64,000 bases of DNA from Pseudomonas peli (lineage in GTDB: Bacteria; Pseudomonadota; Gammaproteobacteria; Pseudomonadales; Pseudomonadaceae). The position numbers and the translations under genes are program-made. The notes below the pieces were generated by a model. The model did no database searches. It saw only the letters and a list, made by a program, of their open reading frames with translations, and had not been told where the DNA came from. Location: assembly GCF_900099645.1 (NCBI RefSeq), contig NZ_FMTL01000004.1, forward strand, positions 1 through 64,000, given 5' to 3'. Of the stretch, positions 18,280-26,530 are shown piece by piece. The number at the start of each line of letters is the position of its first letter. Position 1 is the stretch's first letter.

Positions 18280-18338
18280 GGGGAAACTCGATAACACTTG
18301 AAGGAAAGGCCGCAGGGCAGAAGCGCTGCAGACCGCAA

Positions 18339-18599
18339 TCAGCAGAGCAACGTACCTTGTAGGACATCCGGCTCATCGCCGGGCAGCGGCAGGGCAGCAT
18401 TGTACGCGGCGATCAGCTGATGCGCGCGGTGCGCGTGGTCATCCTCCACCATCACACCAAGCAGACCACAGGCCGGCAATTCGCCCACGGCGCCGGCCAA
18501 GTGCTGCCCCGTGAGGTAGGCCTCGATTCCTTCACTGGCCAGCATACCCAGCAGCAGTTCGCCCTCCATCAGGTCTTGCGGCTCGTAGATTCGCTGCAT
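18339..18599 (-). CDS. DUF2007 domain protein
   Basis: An 86-residue protein matching small DUF2007 proteins: IYEPQDLMEGELLLGMLASEGIEAYLTGQHL and a C-terminal GVMVEDDHAHRAHQLIAAY. The fold resembles ACT/PII-like sensor domains; the function is unknown. The ATG at 18599 overlaps the TGA of the CPXCG gene as ATGA, so the two are translationally coupled. A TTG two bases further upstream is less likely. Confidence 0.8.
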   Translation of the reverse strand: MQRIYEPQDLMEGELLLGMLASEGIEAYLTGQHLAGAVGELPACGLLGVMVEDDHAHRAHQLIAAYNAALPLPGDEPDVLQGTLLC

Positions 18600-18781
18600 C
18601 AATCATTCTCCCCGCGCACGTCCAGGCTCCAGTCCTCGCCATCCGTCAGCAGCGAAAACACAATCGGCCGGCAGCACACCGGACAGTCTTCGATGTACTC
18701 CTGATCGCCTGCCGACAGGTCGAGCAAAGCCTCAGCCTGCTCACCACAATAAGGACATTGGTAGTCCTGACTTTCCAGCAT
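18599..18781 (-). CDS. CPXCG-motif cysteine-rich small protein
   Basis: A 60-residue protein with two Cys pairs, YQCPYCGE and EDCPVCCRPI, forming a zinc-ribbon-like knuckle, and an acidic C-terminus. It matches the CPXCG small-protein family of unknown function, common beside DUF2007 genes. A strong AAGGAGG Shine-Dalgarno precedes the ATG. Confidence 0.85.
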   Translation of the reverse strand: MLESQDYQCPYCGEQAEALLDLSAGDQEYIEDCPVCCRPIVFSLLTDGEDWSLDVRGEND

Positions 18782-18909
18782 CGCTGCCTCCTTGTGACTT
18801 GGCGTTATAATCGCCGGTCTATAGCTGGCCCTGCAGTCGCGTGTTATTCAATCTCACGCCCGACGTTCAGCGCAGTGAGCATCTCCACAGCCACCCACAA
18901 CAAGAGAGC

Positions 18910-20076
18910 ATGATGGGCGAATTCGATGCCATCCGACCTTACGCCGACGCCGAAGTCCCTGCCGTGTTGGCGCGCCTGCTGGCCGACGATGCATTTCTCG
19001 GCATTCTCACTCAGTTCCGCTTCCCGCGCCTGGCGTCTTCGCTAGGCTGGCTGCTTAAACCACTTATAGCCTATCGCCTGCGTCTTGAGTTTCGCGACGT
19101 GAGTTCAGTGGCGCAATTACAGACGCGCATCGAGAGCTATGTCGATCGCACCATCGAGCAGGCCACCGATGGCGTGAGCTATTCCGGCATCGAACACTTG
19201 CAAGCCGGCAACGCCTATCTGTTCCTCGCCAACCACCGCGATATCGTCATGGACCCGGCGTTCGTCAATTACGCGGTGTACCACGCTGGCCTGCCCACGC
19301 CGCGCATCGCCATCGGCGACAACCTGCTGCAGAAGCCCTTTGTCAGCGACCTGATGCGCCTGAACAAGAGTTTTATCGTGCACCGTTCGATCAGCGGACG
19401 GCGCGAGAAGCTGGCGGCTTACCAATTGCTGTCGGCATACATCAATCACTCGATCCGCAATGATGGCGAGTCGATCTGGATCGCCCAGGCCGAAGGCCGC
19501 GCCAAGGATGGTGATGACCGTACCGATTCGGCGATCCTCAAGATGTTCCATATGAGCCGCAAGGGTGAGCCATTCGCCGAAGTGATCAATGCCCTGCGCC
19601 TGACGCCGGTGTCGATCAGCTACGAGTACGACCCCTGCGACCAAGCCAAGGCTCGCGAGCTGTTTATCCGCGCCAGCAGCGGCAGCTACACCAAAGCGGC
19701 GGGCGAGGATGACCAGAGCATTGCCCTCGGCATTACGGGCTACAAAGGTCGCGTGCATGTGCACTTCGGTGCGCCGGTCAGCCAAGGGATTGAAGACAGC
19801 AAACTGCTGGCTGCAGAAATGGACAGGCAGATTCTCACCGGCTACCGGCTATTTCCTGTGCATTACCTGGCCTACGCCATGTGGGCGGATCGCGACCCGG
19901 AACTGGCCGTACCCAGCGCCGCAGACGTATTTCCTGCCGAGGAGCTAAGTGCGGCCAAGAGTGAATGGCAGCGGCGCCTGGCCAACTGCCCGAGCGAGCA
20001 GCAGCCCTATCTGATTCTGCAATACGCCAACCCGGTGCGTAACCAGTACCGGATCAAGGCTGGCCTGCCGCTTTAG
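18910..20076 (+). CDS. 1-acylglycerol-3-phosphate acyltransferase-like protein (PlsC fold)
   Basis: A 388-residue membrane-associated acyltransferase. The catalytic box is FLANHRDIVMDPAFVNY, a variant of HX4D, followed by a glycerophosphate-binding type segment (WIAQAEGRAKDGDDRTD). It probably acts in phospholipid or ornithine-lipid synthesis; the acyl acceptor is not evident. I use the ATG at 18910 (the second ATG at 18913 is equally possible), preceded by AAGAGAG. A GTG at 18841 would add 23 residues that do not look like this family. A TATAAT at 18806 could be the promoter. Confidence 0.8.
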   Translation: MMGEFDAIRPYADAEVPAVLARLLADDAFLGILTQFRFPRLASSLGWLLKPLIAYRLRLEFRDVSSVAQLQTRIESYVDRTIEQATDGVSYSGIEHLQAGNAYLFLANHRDIVMDPAFVNYAVYHAGLPTPRIAIGDNLLQKPFVSDLMRLNKSFIVHRSISGRREKLAAYQLLSAYINHSIRNDGESIWIAQAEGRAKDGDDRTDSAILKMFHMSRKGEPFAEVINALRLTPVSISYEYDPCDQAKARELFIRASSGSYTKAAGEDDQSIALGITGYKGRVHVHFGAPVSQGIEDSKLLAAEMDRQILTGYRLFPVHYLAYAMWADRDPELAVPSAADVFPAEELSAAKSEWQRRLANCPSEQQPYLILQYANPVRNQYRIKAGLPL

Positions 20077-20091
20077 GCAAACCGCAGCAAT

Positions 20092-20121
20092 AAAAACGGC
20101 AGCCCATGGCTGCCGTTTTTT
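20092..20121 (+). terminator. Bidirectional rho-independent terminator
   Basis: AAAAACGGCAGCC / GGCTGCCGTTTTT, almost perfectly symmetrical, between the convergent acyltransferase gene and the small membrane-protein gene. Confidence 0.9.
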
Positions 20122-20139
20122 ATTGCTGCGGAGGGCGTG

Positions 20140-20427
20140 TTACAGCCGCGTGCTAAGCCAGGAAAGCAGCAAGGCGCACCCCAGGCAGACAGAGCCAAAC
20201 CGGACGAAAAACTGATTCAGCCGCCATGTAGGTTCATCACAGGCGTAGGCCTGCTCCGCCAGCTCATTCAACTCATTACCCGCCAACACGCGGGCCTGTG
20301 CACGCTGCTCACGCAGACGGGTAGCCAACAGCAACCAGGCGCCGGCCAAGGCAAAAAACAGCGCCAGCCCATTAAGCCACTGCCCAGGCTGACCTTCGAT
20401 CAGCAACCAAAGCGCTTGCAACGACAT
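20140..20427 (-). CDS. Small two-helix membrane protein, function unknown
   Basis: 95 residues with one hydrophobic helix at about 18-38 (LNGLALFFALAGAWLLLATRL), a charged central part, and a second at about 75-92 (FGSVCLGCALLLSWL). I do not recognise the family. The start at 20427 has GAGG 6 nt upstream. It lies alone between a shared terminator and a palindrome-rich spacer. Confidence 0.6.
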   Translation of the reverse strand: MSLQALWLLIEGQPGQWLNGLALFFALAGAWLLLATRLREQRAQARVLAGNELNELAEQAYACDEPTWRLNQFFVRFGSVCLGCALLLSWLSTRL

Positions 20428-20700
20428 CCTCGACCTCTACTACGTCTATAAGGCATGCGACCAACATCGCGCCTAATTAGCAGCACACCCGATGCACGAT
20501 CGGGCAGCCCAAATACGGTCGCGGAGTCTACCGAAGGTTGCAGCACTCGCGGATCGATTCCGACGAATCGCAGTCACTATGACCAAGCGGTCTAAACACT
20601 GTCATCTTCGTAGACTATGGTCTAACACTCGTCCCAACGCTCTGGCCAAAAAGGCTTCAAGCACGGCGACAGGTTTTAAACATCCATGGAGGAACACACC
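20428..20700. promoter_or_regulatory. Palindrome-rich intergenic region upstream of a 68-aa gene
   Basis: Three short inverted repeats follow one another. They are CGATTC-CGAC-GAATCG at 20555-20570, GACC-AAGC-GGTC at 20581-20592 and TAGAC-TATG-GTCTA at 20611-20624. The last two share the GGTCTAA(A)CACT sequence that follows each of them. They look like repressor or activator operators for the gene at 20701. No reading frame of note is present. Confidence 0.4.
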
Positions 20701-20907
20701 ATGCTGCATGCCCAACCGCAAGACCGCGATTACCTGATCGACTCGCTGGATGAGGTGGACGATGTCGTAAACGGGCTATCTTTCAATGTGCAGGACGACC
20801 ACTGGCTGATCTATTGCGCCATGGGCGGCCACGAGCATTACGCCCTGCCAGACATCGACGCACGCACGGGCATGAGCCTGCCCGAGTTCTATAGCGAAGC
20901 CGCCTGA
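20701..20907 (+). CDS. Conserved small acidic protein, unknown
   Basis: 68 residues, acidic, with no membrane segment: DYLIDSLDEVDDVVNGLSFN and GGHEHYALPDIDARTGMSLP. The start is at 20701 (MLHAQPQ), preceded by a strong GGAGGA 8 nt upstream; an in-frame ATG at 20686 lies on top of that Shine-Dalgarno and is rejected. I do not recognise the family. It has its own terminator and a promoter region with three palindromes, so it is probably regulated as a single gene. Confidence 0.7.
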   Translation: MLHAQPQDRDYLIDSLDEVDDVVNGLSFNVQDDHWLIYCAMGGHEHYALPDIDARTGMSLPEFYSEAA

Positions 20908-20927
20908 AAGTCAGCAGCACAGATATA

Positions 20928-20955
20928 AAAAAGCCCGGATCAATCCGGGCTTTTT
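20928..20955 (+). terminator. Rho-independent terminator
   Basis: AAAAAGCCCGGAT / ATCCGGGCTTTTT between the convergent small acidic gene and the YajG-like lipoprotein gene. Confidence 0.9.
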
Positions 20956-20972
20956 GATTACAGCGATATGGC

Positions 20973-21557
20973 TTACTGCCCGAGCATCTGGCCGATGGTC
21001 GGGTCCTTGAAGGCGCGGGTCAGGGCGTCGCTCAACACATCGCCAACCAGCTTGGTATTGGTCGCCTGATTCGGCGCCATGCCGAAGCGCTGGTTCAACG
21101 AGGCGCCGTAACGGCCGCTGTAGCGACGGCTGCTGTTCTGCACATCAACGCGGAAAGTCGCGGTCATGTCAGCTTCGGTTACGTACATGCCTTCTTTCGG
21201 TGACTGGTATTTCAGTTCGGCCAGGGTCAGGGTCAGCTGCGGCGCGTTGTAGGCATTCGCGCTTGGGGTAAAGCCGAGCAAGCGTACAGCCGCTTCAGCC
21301 TGGGCCTGCAGCTTGGGCAGGATATCCTGGCCGCTCACGCTGATGGCGCTGGTTTCCGGGTAGAGACCACCGCGAGTTCCCAATACTGGCGAAGGACGGC
21401 CATCGGCTACGCGCACCACCACCGGCTGGCCTTGGCCAACAGCGGTCAGCGGGCTATTGAGCTTGGGTTGTGGGCTGAGTTGTTGCGGGCTGTGGGCACA
21501 ACCCACCAGAGTAAGGCTGGCAACAGCCACCAGACCAAACAGCAGACGATGCAGCAT
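20973..21557 (-). CDS. YajG-family lipoprotein
   Basis: A 194-residue lipoprotein. The signal peptide MLHRLLFGLVAVASLTLVGC ends at the lipobox Cys. The body matches YajG: VVVRVADGRPSPVLGTRGG, a LQAQAEAAVRLLGF segment, and NQRFGMAPNQATNTKLVGDVLSDALT near the end. It is probably anchored in the outer membrane; its role is unknown. I start at 21557 because the signal peptide begins there; the longer frame to 21752 adds non-secretory residues. Confidence 0.85.
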   Translation of the reverse strand: MLHRLLFGLVAVASLTLVGCAHSPQQLSPQPKLNSPLTAVGQGQPVVVRVADGRPSPVLGTRGGLYPETSAISVSGQDILPKLQAQAEAAVRLLGFTPSANAYNAPQLTLTLAELKYQSPKEGMYVTEADMTATFRVDVQNSSRRYSGRYGASLNQRFGMAPNQATNTKLVGDVLSDALTRAFKDPTIGQMLGQ

Positions 21558-21788
21558 GCTCAACTCTCCATACATAAGGGGGTAGAAGTGGCGCGCAGTA
21601 TAACCAGCGCGGCAAATGCCTGACAGCGCTGCTTGCCAGGGTCTGCTGCCATTTCTCACAGCAATGCGGCTCGCGATGAAACGGCGACAGAACCTAGGAC
21701 GCTTATCGCGCTTACTGGTTCCCGTAACACCCCTGTAACCCACGTCAGGCATAAGACTTTAGTCTTCCCTGTTCGTGAGTGATTCGCC

Positions 21789-22022
21789 ATGTTCTCACTG
21801 CGCAACCTGCTCGCCCCACGCCCTTCGATGCGCTCATTTGCCCTGGTCGATGCGCAAGGCATCTGCCGCGCACTGCGCCAGTCAGCCCAGGCGCCACAAG
21901 GCTCCGGCTGGATTGAGGTGCAACACAGCTGCCTGAGCTGGCTCAATCGACCGCTGCCCGCTAGCGCCAGAACTGCCCAGGTCACGCCATGCCTGCGCGT
22001 GCGGCAAACGCTGGCAGCCTGA
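21789..22022 (+). CDS. Small hypothetical protein upstream of mqo
   Basis: 77 residues, basic, with no motif I recognise (MFSLRNLLAPRPSMRSFALV at the start). An AAGACT-TT-AGTCTT inverted repeat at 21753-21766 lies just upstream. The Shine-Dalgarno is weak. Codon use resembles its neighbours and the frame is clean, so a real gene is plausible but unproven. Confidence 0.45.
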   Translation: MFSLRNLLAPRPSMRSFALVDAQGICRALRQSAQAPQGSGWIEVQHSCLSWLNRPLPASARTAQVTPCLRVRQTLAA

Positions 22023-22476
22023 CCGGCGGAAGAAGAAAAGTCACACTAGGCGATCAATTTTCCTGCTTTGCCCTTATAATCTCGCCCCGATTATAAGGAC
22101 GCCTCCTGTTCGGGCCTTGCCGTATCGCTGATGCTCCATTGCACCAGCTCCGCCCCAGAGAGTCGCCCACTTCGCGCTGCCTTCCGGCTGCCGCTTACTC
22201 CCACGTATAGCGCCTGCAATCGCTGCATGGCCGTCCTATGTCGTAGAGAAGCGTGCCCAGCAGACGTGTTTTGAGGTTCACGACTCCAAAAGAGCGTGGA
22301 AAGAACGGTTTGGAAAACTTCACAAGAGTGTGGCGAAAATGAACGATCTCGCGGTTGGCATATGCTTCCAGAAGCCTGCTTCCCTCAACCCTGAGCGTCT
22401 CGCCGACTGCTGATTGGCTGTGTGCATACATAAGCTGACGAACGTCTATTGAGTGCTGGTTTGCGGAGAAGTGGTA
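22023..22476 (+). promoter_or_regulatory. mqo promoter and unusually long leader
   Basis: About 450 bases without a gene. A TATAAT at 22075-22080 would start transcription near 22087, leaving a leader of about 390 nt before mqo. The leader contains no convincing ORF and no recognised riboswitch. A second promoter closer to mqo (around 22430) is possible but poor. It could also hold a small RNA. Confidence 0.35.
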
Positions 22477-23979
22477 ATGGCGCAAAACGATTACGAAACA
22501 ATGGATGTGGTGCTGGTGGGTGCCGGCATCATGAGTGCGACCTTGGCCGTACTGCTGAAAGAGCTCGATCCGGCGATCAAGCTGGAAGTGCTCGAAATGA
22601 TGGAATCGGGGGCAATTGAAAGCTCCAACCCCTGGAACAACGCAGGCACCGGCCACGCCGGCCTGTGTGAGTTGAACTACACGCCGGAGTCGGCGGACGG
22701 TTCGATCGACATCAAGAAGTCGGTAACCATCAATACTCAGTTCGAAGAGTCCAAGCAGTTCTGGGCCTACTTGGTCGAGAAAGGCCGCTTTGGTTCGCCC
22801 AAATCGTTCATCAATCCAGTGCCACACCTGAGCTTCGTTCGCGGCCAGAAAGGTATCGATTACCTGAAGAAGCGCTTCCAGGCGTTGACCGTGCACCATG
22901 CCTTTGCGGACATGGAATACACCGAAGACAAAGCCACCCTGGCGGAGTGGATGCCGCTGATGATGCCGGGCCGCGACCCGAACGAGCCAATCGCAGCCAC
23001 TCGCGTCATGGCGGGCACCGACGTCAACTTCGGCAACCTGACCACGCACCTGCTCGCACACCTCGGCCAGCAAGCTGATGCCAAGGTTTCCTGCAACCAA
23101 AAAGTGGTTGGCCTGAAGCGCAGCGGCCAAGGCTGGCGGGTCAGCGTCAAGGACCTGCAAAGCGGCAACAACCGCGAGATCCAGGCTAAATTCGTCTTCC
23201 TCGGCGCTGGTGGCGCGGCGCTGCCGCTGCTTCAGATGTCTGGCATCCCGGAAGGCAAAGGCTTCGGCGGCTTCCCGGTCAGCGGCCAGTGGCTGCGTTG
23301 CGACAACCCGGACGTGGTCAAACAGCATCAGGCCAAGGTCTATAGCCAGGCAGCTGTGGGCTCGCCGCCGATGTCGGTACCTCACCTGGACACCCGCGTG
23401 GTAGACGGTAAAACCTCGCTGCTGTTCGGCCCCTATGCCGGCTTCACCACCAAGTTCCTCAAGCGTGGATCGTTCCTTGATCTGCCGCTGTCGATTCGCT
23501 TTAACAACATCGCCCCAATGCTGGCCGTGGCGCGCGACAACTTCGACCTGACCCGCTACCTGGTCAAGGAAGTGCTGCAATCCGAAGCCCAGCGCCTGGA
23601 AACCCTGCGCGGTTTCTATCCACTGGCCAAGGCCGAGGACTGGAGCCTGGAAATCGCCGGTCAGCGCGTGCAGATCATCAAAAAGGATGCGAAGAACGGT
23701 GGCATCCTGCAGTTCGGGACCGAACTGGTCGCGGCCGAAGACGGCTCCATCGCCGCGCTGCTCGGTGCCTCGCCAGGCGCTTCGGTCACGGTGTCAATCA
23801 TGCTCGACCTGATCCAGCGTTGCTTCGGCACGCAGGCCAAATCAGAGCAGTGGCGCAGCAAGCTGAACGAGATATTCCCAGCCATGGGCGCAGTGCTCGC
23901 CAGCGATGCCGAGCGCTACCGCGAAGTGCAATCGCGCTCCGACGCGTTGCTGCAGTTGGAACAAACCGTCAGCGCCTAA
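22477..23979 (+). CDS. mqo: Malate:quinone oxidoreductase
   Basis: A peripheral inner-membrane FAD enzyme that oxidises L-malate to oxaloacetate and passes electrons to quinone, replacing NAD-malate dehydrogenase in the TCA cycle. The 500-residue length is normal. The FAD-binding motif is [17 protein letters not shown], followed by the family segment [20 protein letters not shown] and the C-terminal [20 protein letters not shown]. The start [10 protein letters not shown] at 22477 is preceded by GGAGAAGT; a start 8 codons upstream lacks a Shine-Dalgarno. Confidence 0.95.
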   Translation: MAQNDYETMDVVLVGAGIMSATLAVLLKELDPAIKLEVLEMMESGAIESSNPWNNAGTGHAGLCELNYTPESADGSIDIKKSVTINTQFEESKQFWAYLVEKGRFGSPKSFINPVPHLSFVRGQKGIDYLKKRFQALTVHHAFADMEYTEDKATLAEWMPLMMPGRDPNEPIAATRVMAGTDVNFGNLTTHLLAHLGQQADAKVSCNQKVVGLKRSGQGWRVSVKDLQSGNNREIQAKFVFLGAGGAALPLLQMSGIPEGKGFGGFPVSGQWLRCDNPDVVKQHQAKVYSQAAVGSPPMSVPHLDTRVVDGKTSLLFGPYAGFTTKFLKRGSFLDLPLSIRFNNIAPMLAVARDNFDLTRYLVKEVLQSEAQRLETLRGFYPLAKAEDWSLEIAGQRVQIIKKDAKNGGILQFGTELVAAEDGSIAALLGASPGASVTVSIMLDLIQRCFGTQAKSEQWRSKLNEIFPAMGAVLASDAERYREVQSRSDALLQLEQTVSA

Positions 23980-23992
23980 ACCGTACTGCAAT

Positions 23993-24020
23993 AAAAAACC
24001 GCCTCTCGGGGCGGTTTTTT
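23993..24020 (+). terminator. Rho-independent terminator after mqo
   Basis: AAAAAACCGCC / GGCGGTTTTTT around a short TCTCGG loop, directly downstream of mqo. Confidence 0.9.
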
Positions 24021-24064
24021 ATTGCCTTTCATTCGCTGAAGGCCGTTTCAGGCTAATCGCGTAT

Positions 24065-24427
24065 TTAAGCGGATGCGGGCATCGGCCGGAAACTGAAGTA
24101 ATGCCGCAAGGCATCAACCATCTCGACGTAATCACCTGGGGGCGCGACCAGGGCGAAACCCGAGTCATAACTGCCGGGCGTTACATCCTCTCGGGACCAT
24201 TGGCAGGTGGCCGAAAAGTCGATGTAGTGCGGGGCATCGTGCCCAGGAATTTTCAGACGCATATCAAAACGCGCGCCCACTAACAGGGGTAGCTGACTGA
24301 TTAACATCAACCCGTCCAATGAGACATTACCGATATAGCCCATGGGCTTGTCGGTGATGCGATTGAATACCTTCAGGTAGTAGGGCAGTTGATGGCGTTC
24401 GATGCTGCGCTGAATATGCTTTTGCAT
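24065..24427 (-). CDS. PilZ-domain c-di-GMP-binding protein
   Basis: A 120-residue single-domain PilZ protein. Both c-di-GMP motifs are present: RxxxR as RSIER at residues 8-12 and N/DxSxxG as NVSLDG near 34. The rest follows the PilZ barrel (LVGARFDMRLKIP, FSATCQWSRED). It should act as a cytosolic effector of the GGDEF enzymes, two of which are in this window; its target is unknown. It lies 60 nt downstream of the DUF4124 gene on the same strand. Confidence 0.85.
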   Translation of the reverse strand: MQKHIQRSIERHQLPYYLKVFNRITDKPMGYIGNVSLDGLMLISQLPLLVGARFDMRLKIPGHDAPHYIDFSATCQWSREDVTPGSYDSGFALVAPPGDYVEMVDALRHYFSFRPMPASA

Positions 24428-24487
24428 AGTGGCAAATCGCTATTGATGGCCATTGAGTATGGCCTCACTACTGCGCTTAAACCAGTT

Positions 24488-24910
24488 TCAGGAACAGCGT
24501 TCAGACACCCGACTCTGGAGTTGCTGACGGGCGGTATCAACCTGCTCATCGCTGTAATAGCTGCGCTGACCATCCGCCTCGGTGCGGTAATAGCTACGCC
24601 CCTCAGGGATCGAGGCCAGTTTTTTGCGCAGCTCGTGACATTCCTCGGCGCGTTTGGCCTGTTTTTCCGCAGCCACAGCCGAAACCTGCGCCTGCTCGTC
24701 GCGGCGTGCATCGTAAAAACGATTGGTACGCTCTTCGCGCTCACGGGTCAGCTGATCGCGTTCGACCACCTGCGGTTTGACTTCGACCTTTTCGGCCCCC
24801 ACCGCCGCTGGACGCTGACCGAAATGCACCTGGCCATTGGCATCGGTCCAGCGATAGATTTCCGCAGCCGCCAGCCCCGGCAATAACAACAGGCACAACA
24901 AGACGCGCAT
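24488..24910 (-). CDS. DUF4124-domain periplasmic protein
   Basis: 140 residues: a signal peptide (MRVLLCLLLLPGLAAAEIYR) and a DUF4124 segment with YRWTDANGQVHFGQRP. A charged coiled-coil tail (about 55-105) follows, ending SYYSDEQVDTARQQLQSRV. Function unknown; such proteins are common in Pseudomonas envelopes. The start is fixed by the signal peptide and AGGGAGGG upstream. A 140-bp MITE-like repeat begins 16 nt before the ATG and separates the gene from any older promoter. Confidence 0.85.
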   Translation of the reverse strand: MRVLLCLLLLPGLAAAEIYRWTDANGQVHFGQRPAAVGAEKVEVKPQVVERDQLTREREERTNRFYDARRDEQAQVSAVAAEKQAKRAEECHELRKKLASIPEGRSYYRTEADGQRSYYSDEQVDTARQQLQSRVSERCS

Positions 24911-24925
24911 GGATTCCCTCCCTAA

Positions 24926-25065
24926 GAACCTGTTTACGATCTCGCGAGCTAGAGCCATACAAGGCAAAAACAGGCGAGGAAGCGGAGTTTACTCGCTGTA
25001 AATGAGCATTCCGAGCCTGTTTTTAACGCAGTAGGGCCGACGCGCAGCAGATCGTGAGCAGGTTA
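24926..25065 (+). repeat. MITE-like repeat, copy 1 (140 bp)
   Basis: This 140-bp element has imperfect terminal inverted repeats of about 17 bp (GAACCTGTTTACGATCT at the left, AGATCGTGAGCAGGTTA at the right) and an inner inverted repeat AAAAACAGGC / GCCTGTTTTT. It is flanked by TAA on both sides, a 3-bp target duplication. It encodes nothing. A second copy of exactly the same length lies at 40240-40379 in the opposite orientation. Confidence 0.85.
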
Positions 25066-25120
25066 TAAAACCTCAGCTTACTGCCGAGTAGAGCCTTCTA
25101 TGGCCTGTAACGACCAGCGG

Positions 25121-25495
25121 TCAGGGCTTGACCGGGGTGACCTTGACCGCCGCACCGGCGCCTTCATGTCCCAGCTCGCGCAGAGTATCCATGCGTGCGC
25201 GGGCGCGATAAGCGTACTCGCTGGCCGGGTAATTAGTGACGATGAACTGGTAGGTATGCATGGCATCAACAAACAGCGCCTGACGCTCCAGGCATTGGCC
25301 GCGCAGCAGGGATATTTCCGGCTGCATGTAACGCCGTGAACGGCTGTTGCGCTCGGCCTTGGACAGCGACAGGATCGCTGCTTCGCACTCGCCACGGTCA
25401 TAGGCCTCATAGGCACTATTGAGGTGGTGATCAAACGAGTAACGGTTGCACCCCGCCACCCCCAACACCAGCAGAACAATAAACAGTATGCGCAT
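25121..25495 (-). CDS. Small TPR-like lipoprotein
   Basis: 124 residues with a lipoprotein signal MRILFIVLLVLGVAGCNRYS. A TPR-like helical pair follows (HHLNSAYEAYDRGECEAAILSLSKAE and GQCLERQALFVDAMHTYQFIVTNYPASEYAYRARARMD in part). It resembles its divergent neighbour at 25645 in being a lipoprotein with TPR helices, so both may serve the same envelope process. The start at 25495 is set by the signal peptide. Function unknown. Confidence 0.75.
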   Translation of the reverse strand: MRILFIVLLVLGVAGCNRYSFDHHLNSAYEAYDRGECEAAILSLSKAERNSRSRRYMQPEISLLRGQCLERQALFVDAMHTYQFIVTNYPASEYAYRARARMDTLRELGHEGAGAAVKVTPVKP

Positions 25496-25644
25496 AAGCC
25501 TCTCCTCCGATGAGCAGTGTATCGACTGCTCAGGAAAATTCTGCAGCAACATATCCTCTGATGGGTAATGCCGCCAGCCACTTGGCCGCCGCACACACGC
25601 CTGGCTAGACTGGCGCGCAACGGCCATTGCGCCCAGGAGCTGTC

Positions 25645-26442
25645 ATGTCGTCGTCACCTCGCCTGTTAGTGCTGCTGTGTACCGTTCTGTTGAGCGCCTG
25701 CTCGCCCACCACGCCGCTGTTTATTGCGCAGATCACCACCAACGAAGTGGTGGAATACAAAACCCTGAAGAACAACCGCATGCTCGCTGCCATTGAGGAT
25801 GAAGGCGACCTGCTGACCTACAGTGCCCAGGCCATACGCGACGCCAAAAGCGAACAAGCCGAGCAGCTGTACCTCACTGGTTACCGTGACGAGAAGCTCA
25901 GCGATGAGGTGCGTGCCATCTCGCTGTACCAGATCGGTCTGCTCTATATGAACCGCTTCAACGATCAGCGCGACGACAATAAAGCGCTCAACTACTTCTA
26001 TCAGGTGCTTAACCAGTTCCCATCCAGCCGGGCTGCCGAACGGGCCGAGGCGCGGATTGTGATGATCCGCGAGCGCGCAGACGAGCCCGTACACAAGACC
26101 TCGCGCGAACTGCTGGCACACTGGAAGCCCAACCAGCAACTGGACCTGTACAAGCCCAGCCTCGATACCGACATGACCCTGCTGTCGCGCCGCGCCGTAC
26201 TGAAAAATCGCGTCGGTGAAGCTGAAGAGCTGTACCTGCTGGCCTTGAGCGACCCCGGCATCCCTGCAGACATCAAGGAAAAAGCCCTGTACCAACTCGG
26301 TCTGATGTACCTGGCACCAGACAACCCACAGGCCAGCCGCGACAAGGCCATCACCTACCTGCGTCGTCTACTGGTGCAATTCCCCAATAGCGACCTAAAC
26401 ACCAAGGCCGCCCGTCATCTGGATCAGGCACTTAATCGCTAG
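25645..26442 (+). CDS. TPR-repeat lipoprotein
   Basis: 265 residues. The signal ends at the lipobox LLSACSP. The body holds Sel1/TPR-like repeats: AISLYQIGLLYMNRFNDQRDDN with a following LNYFYQVLNQFPSSRAAERAEAR, and again KALYQLGLMYLAPDN with YLRRLLVQFPNSDLNTKAARHL. It is probably a scaffold in the outer membrane; its partners are unknown. The ATG at 25645 follows CAGGAG; an ATG six codons upstream overlaps that Shine-Dalgarno. Confidence 0.75.
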   Translation: MSSSPRLLVLLCTVLLSACSPTTPLFIAQITTNEVVEYKTLKNNRMLAAIEDEGDLLTYSAQAIRDAKSEQAEQLYLTGYRDEKLSDEVRAISLYQIGLLYMNRFNDQRDDNKALNYFYQVLNQFPSSRAAERAEARIVMIRERADEPVHKTSRELLAHWKPNQQLDLYKPSLDTDMTLLSRRAVLKNRVGEAEELYLLALSDPGIPADIKEKALYQLGLMYLAPDNPQASRDKAITYLRRLLVQFPNSDLNTKAARHLDQALNR

Positions 26443-26530
26443 CAGGTGGGCCAAGGTAGTACAGAGGAACAATGACTACAGGGTTGCGGCATAGTAGCCT
26501 CATGCGCAGCTGCCACTCAGGAGTCTGTGC

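Noticed and set aside
22195..23580. 461-codon open frame antisense to mqo
   Set aside because: Shadow of a strongly biased gene; no Shine-Dalgarno and no recognised motif.
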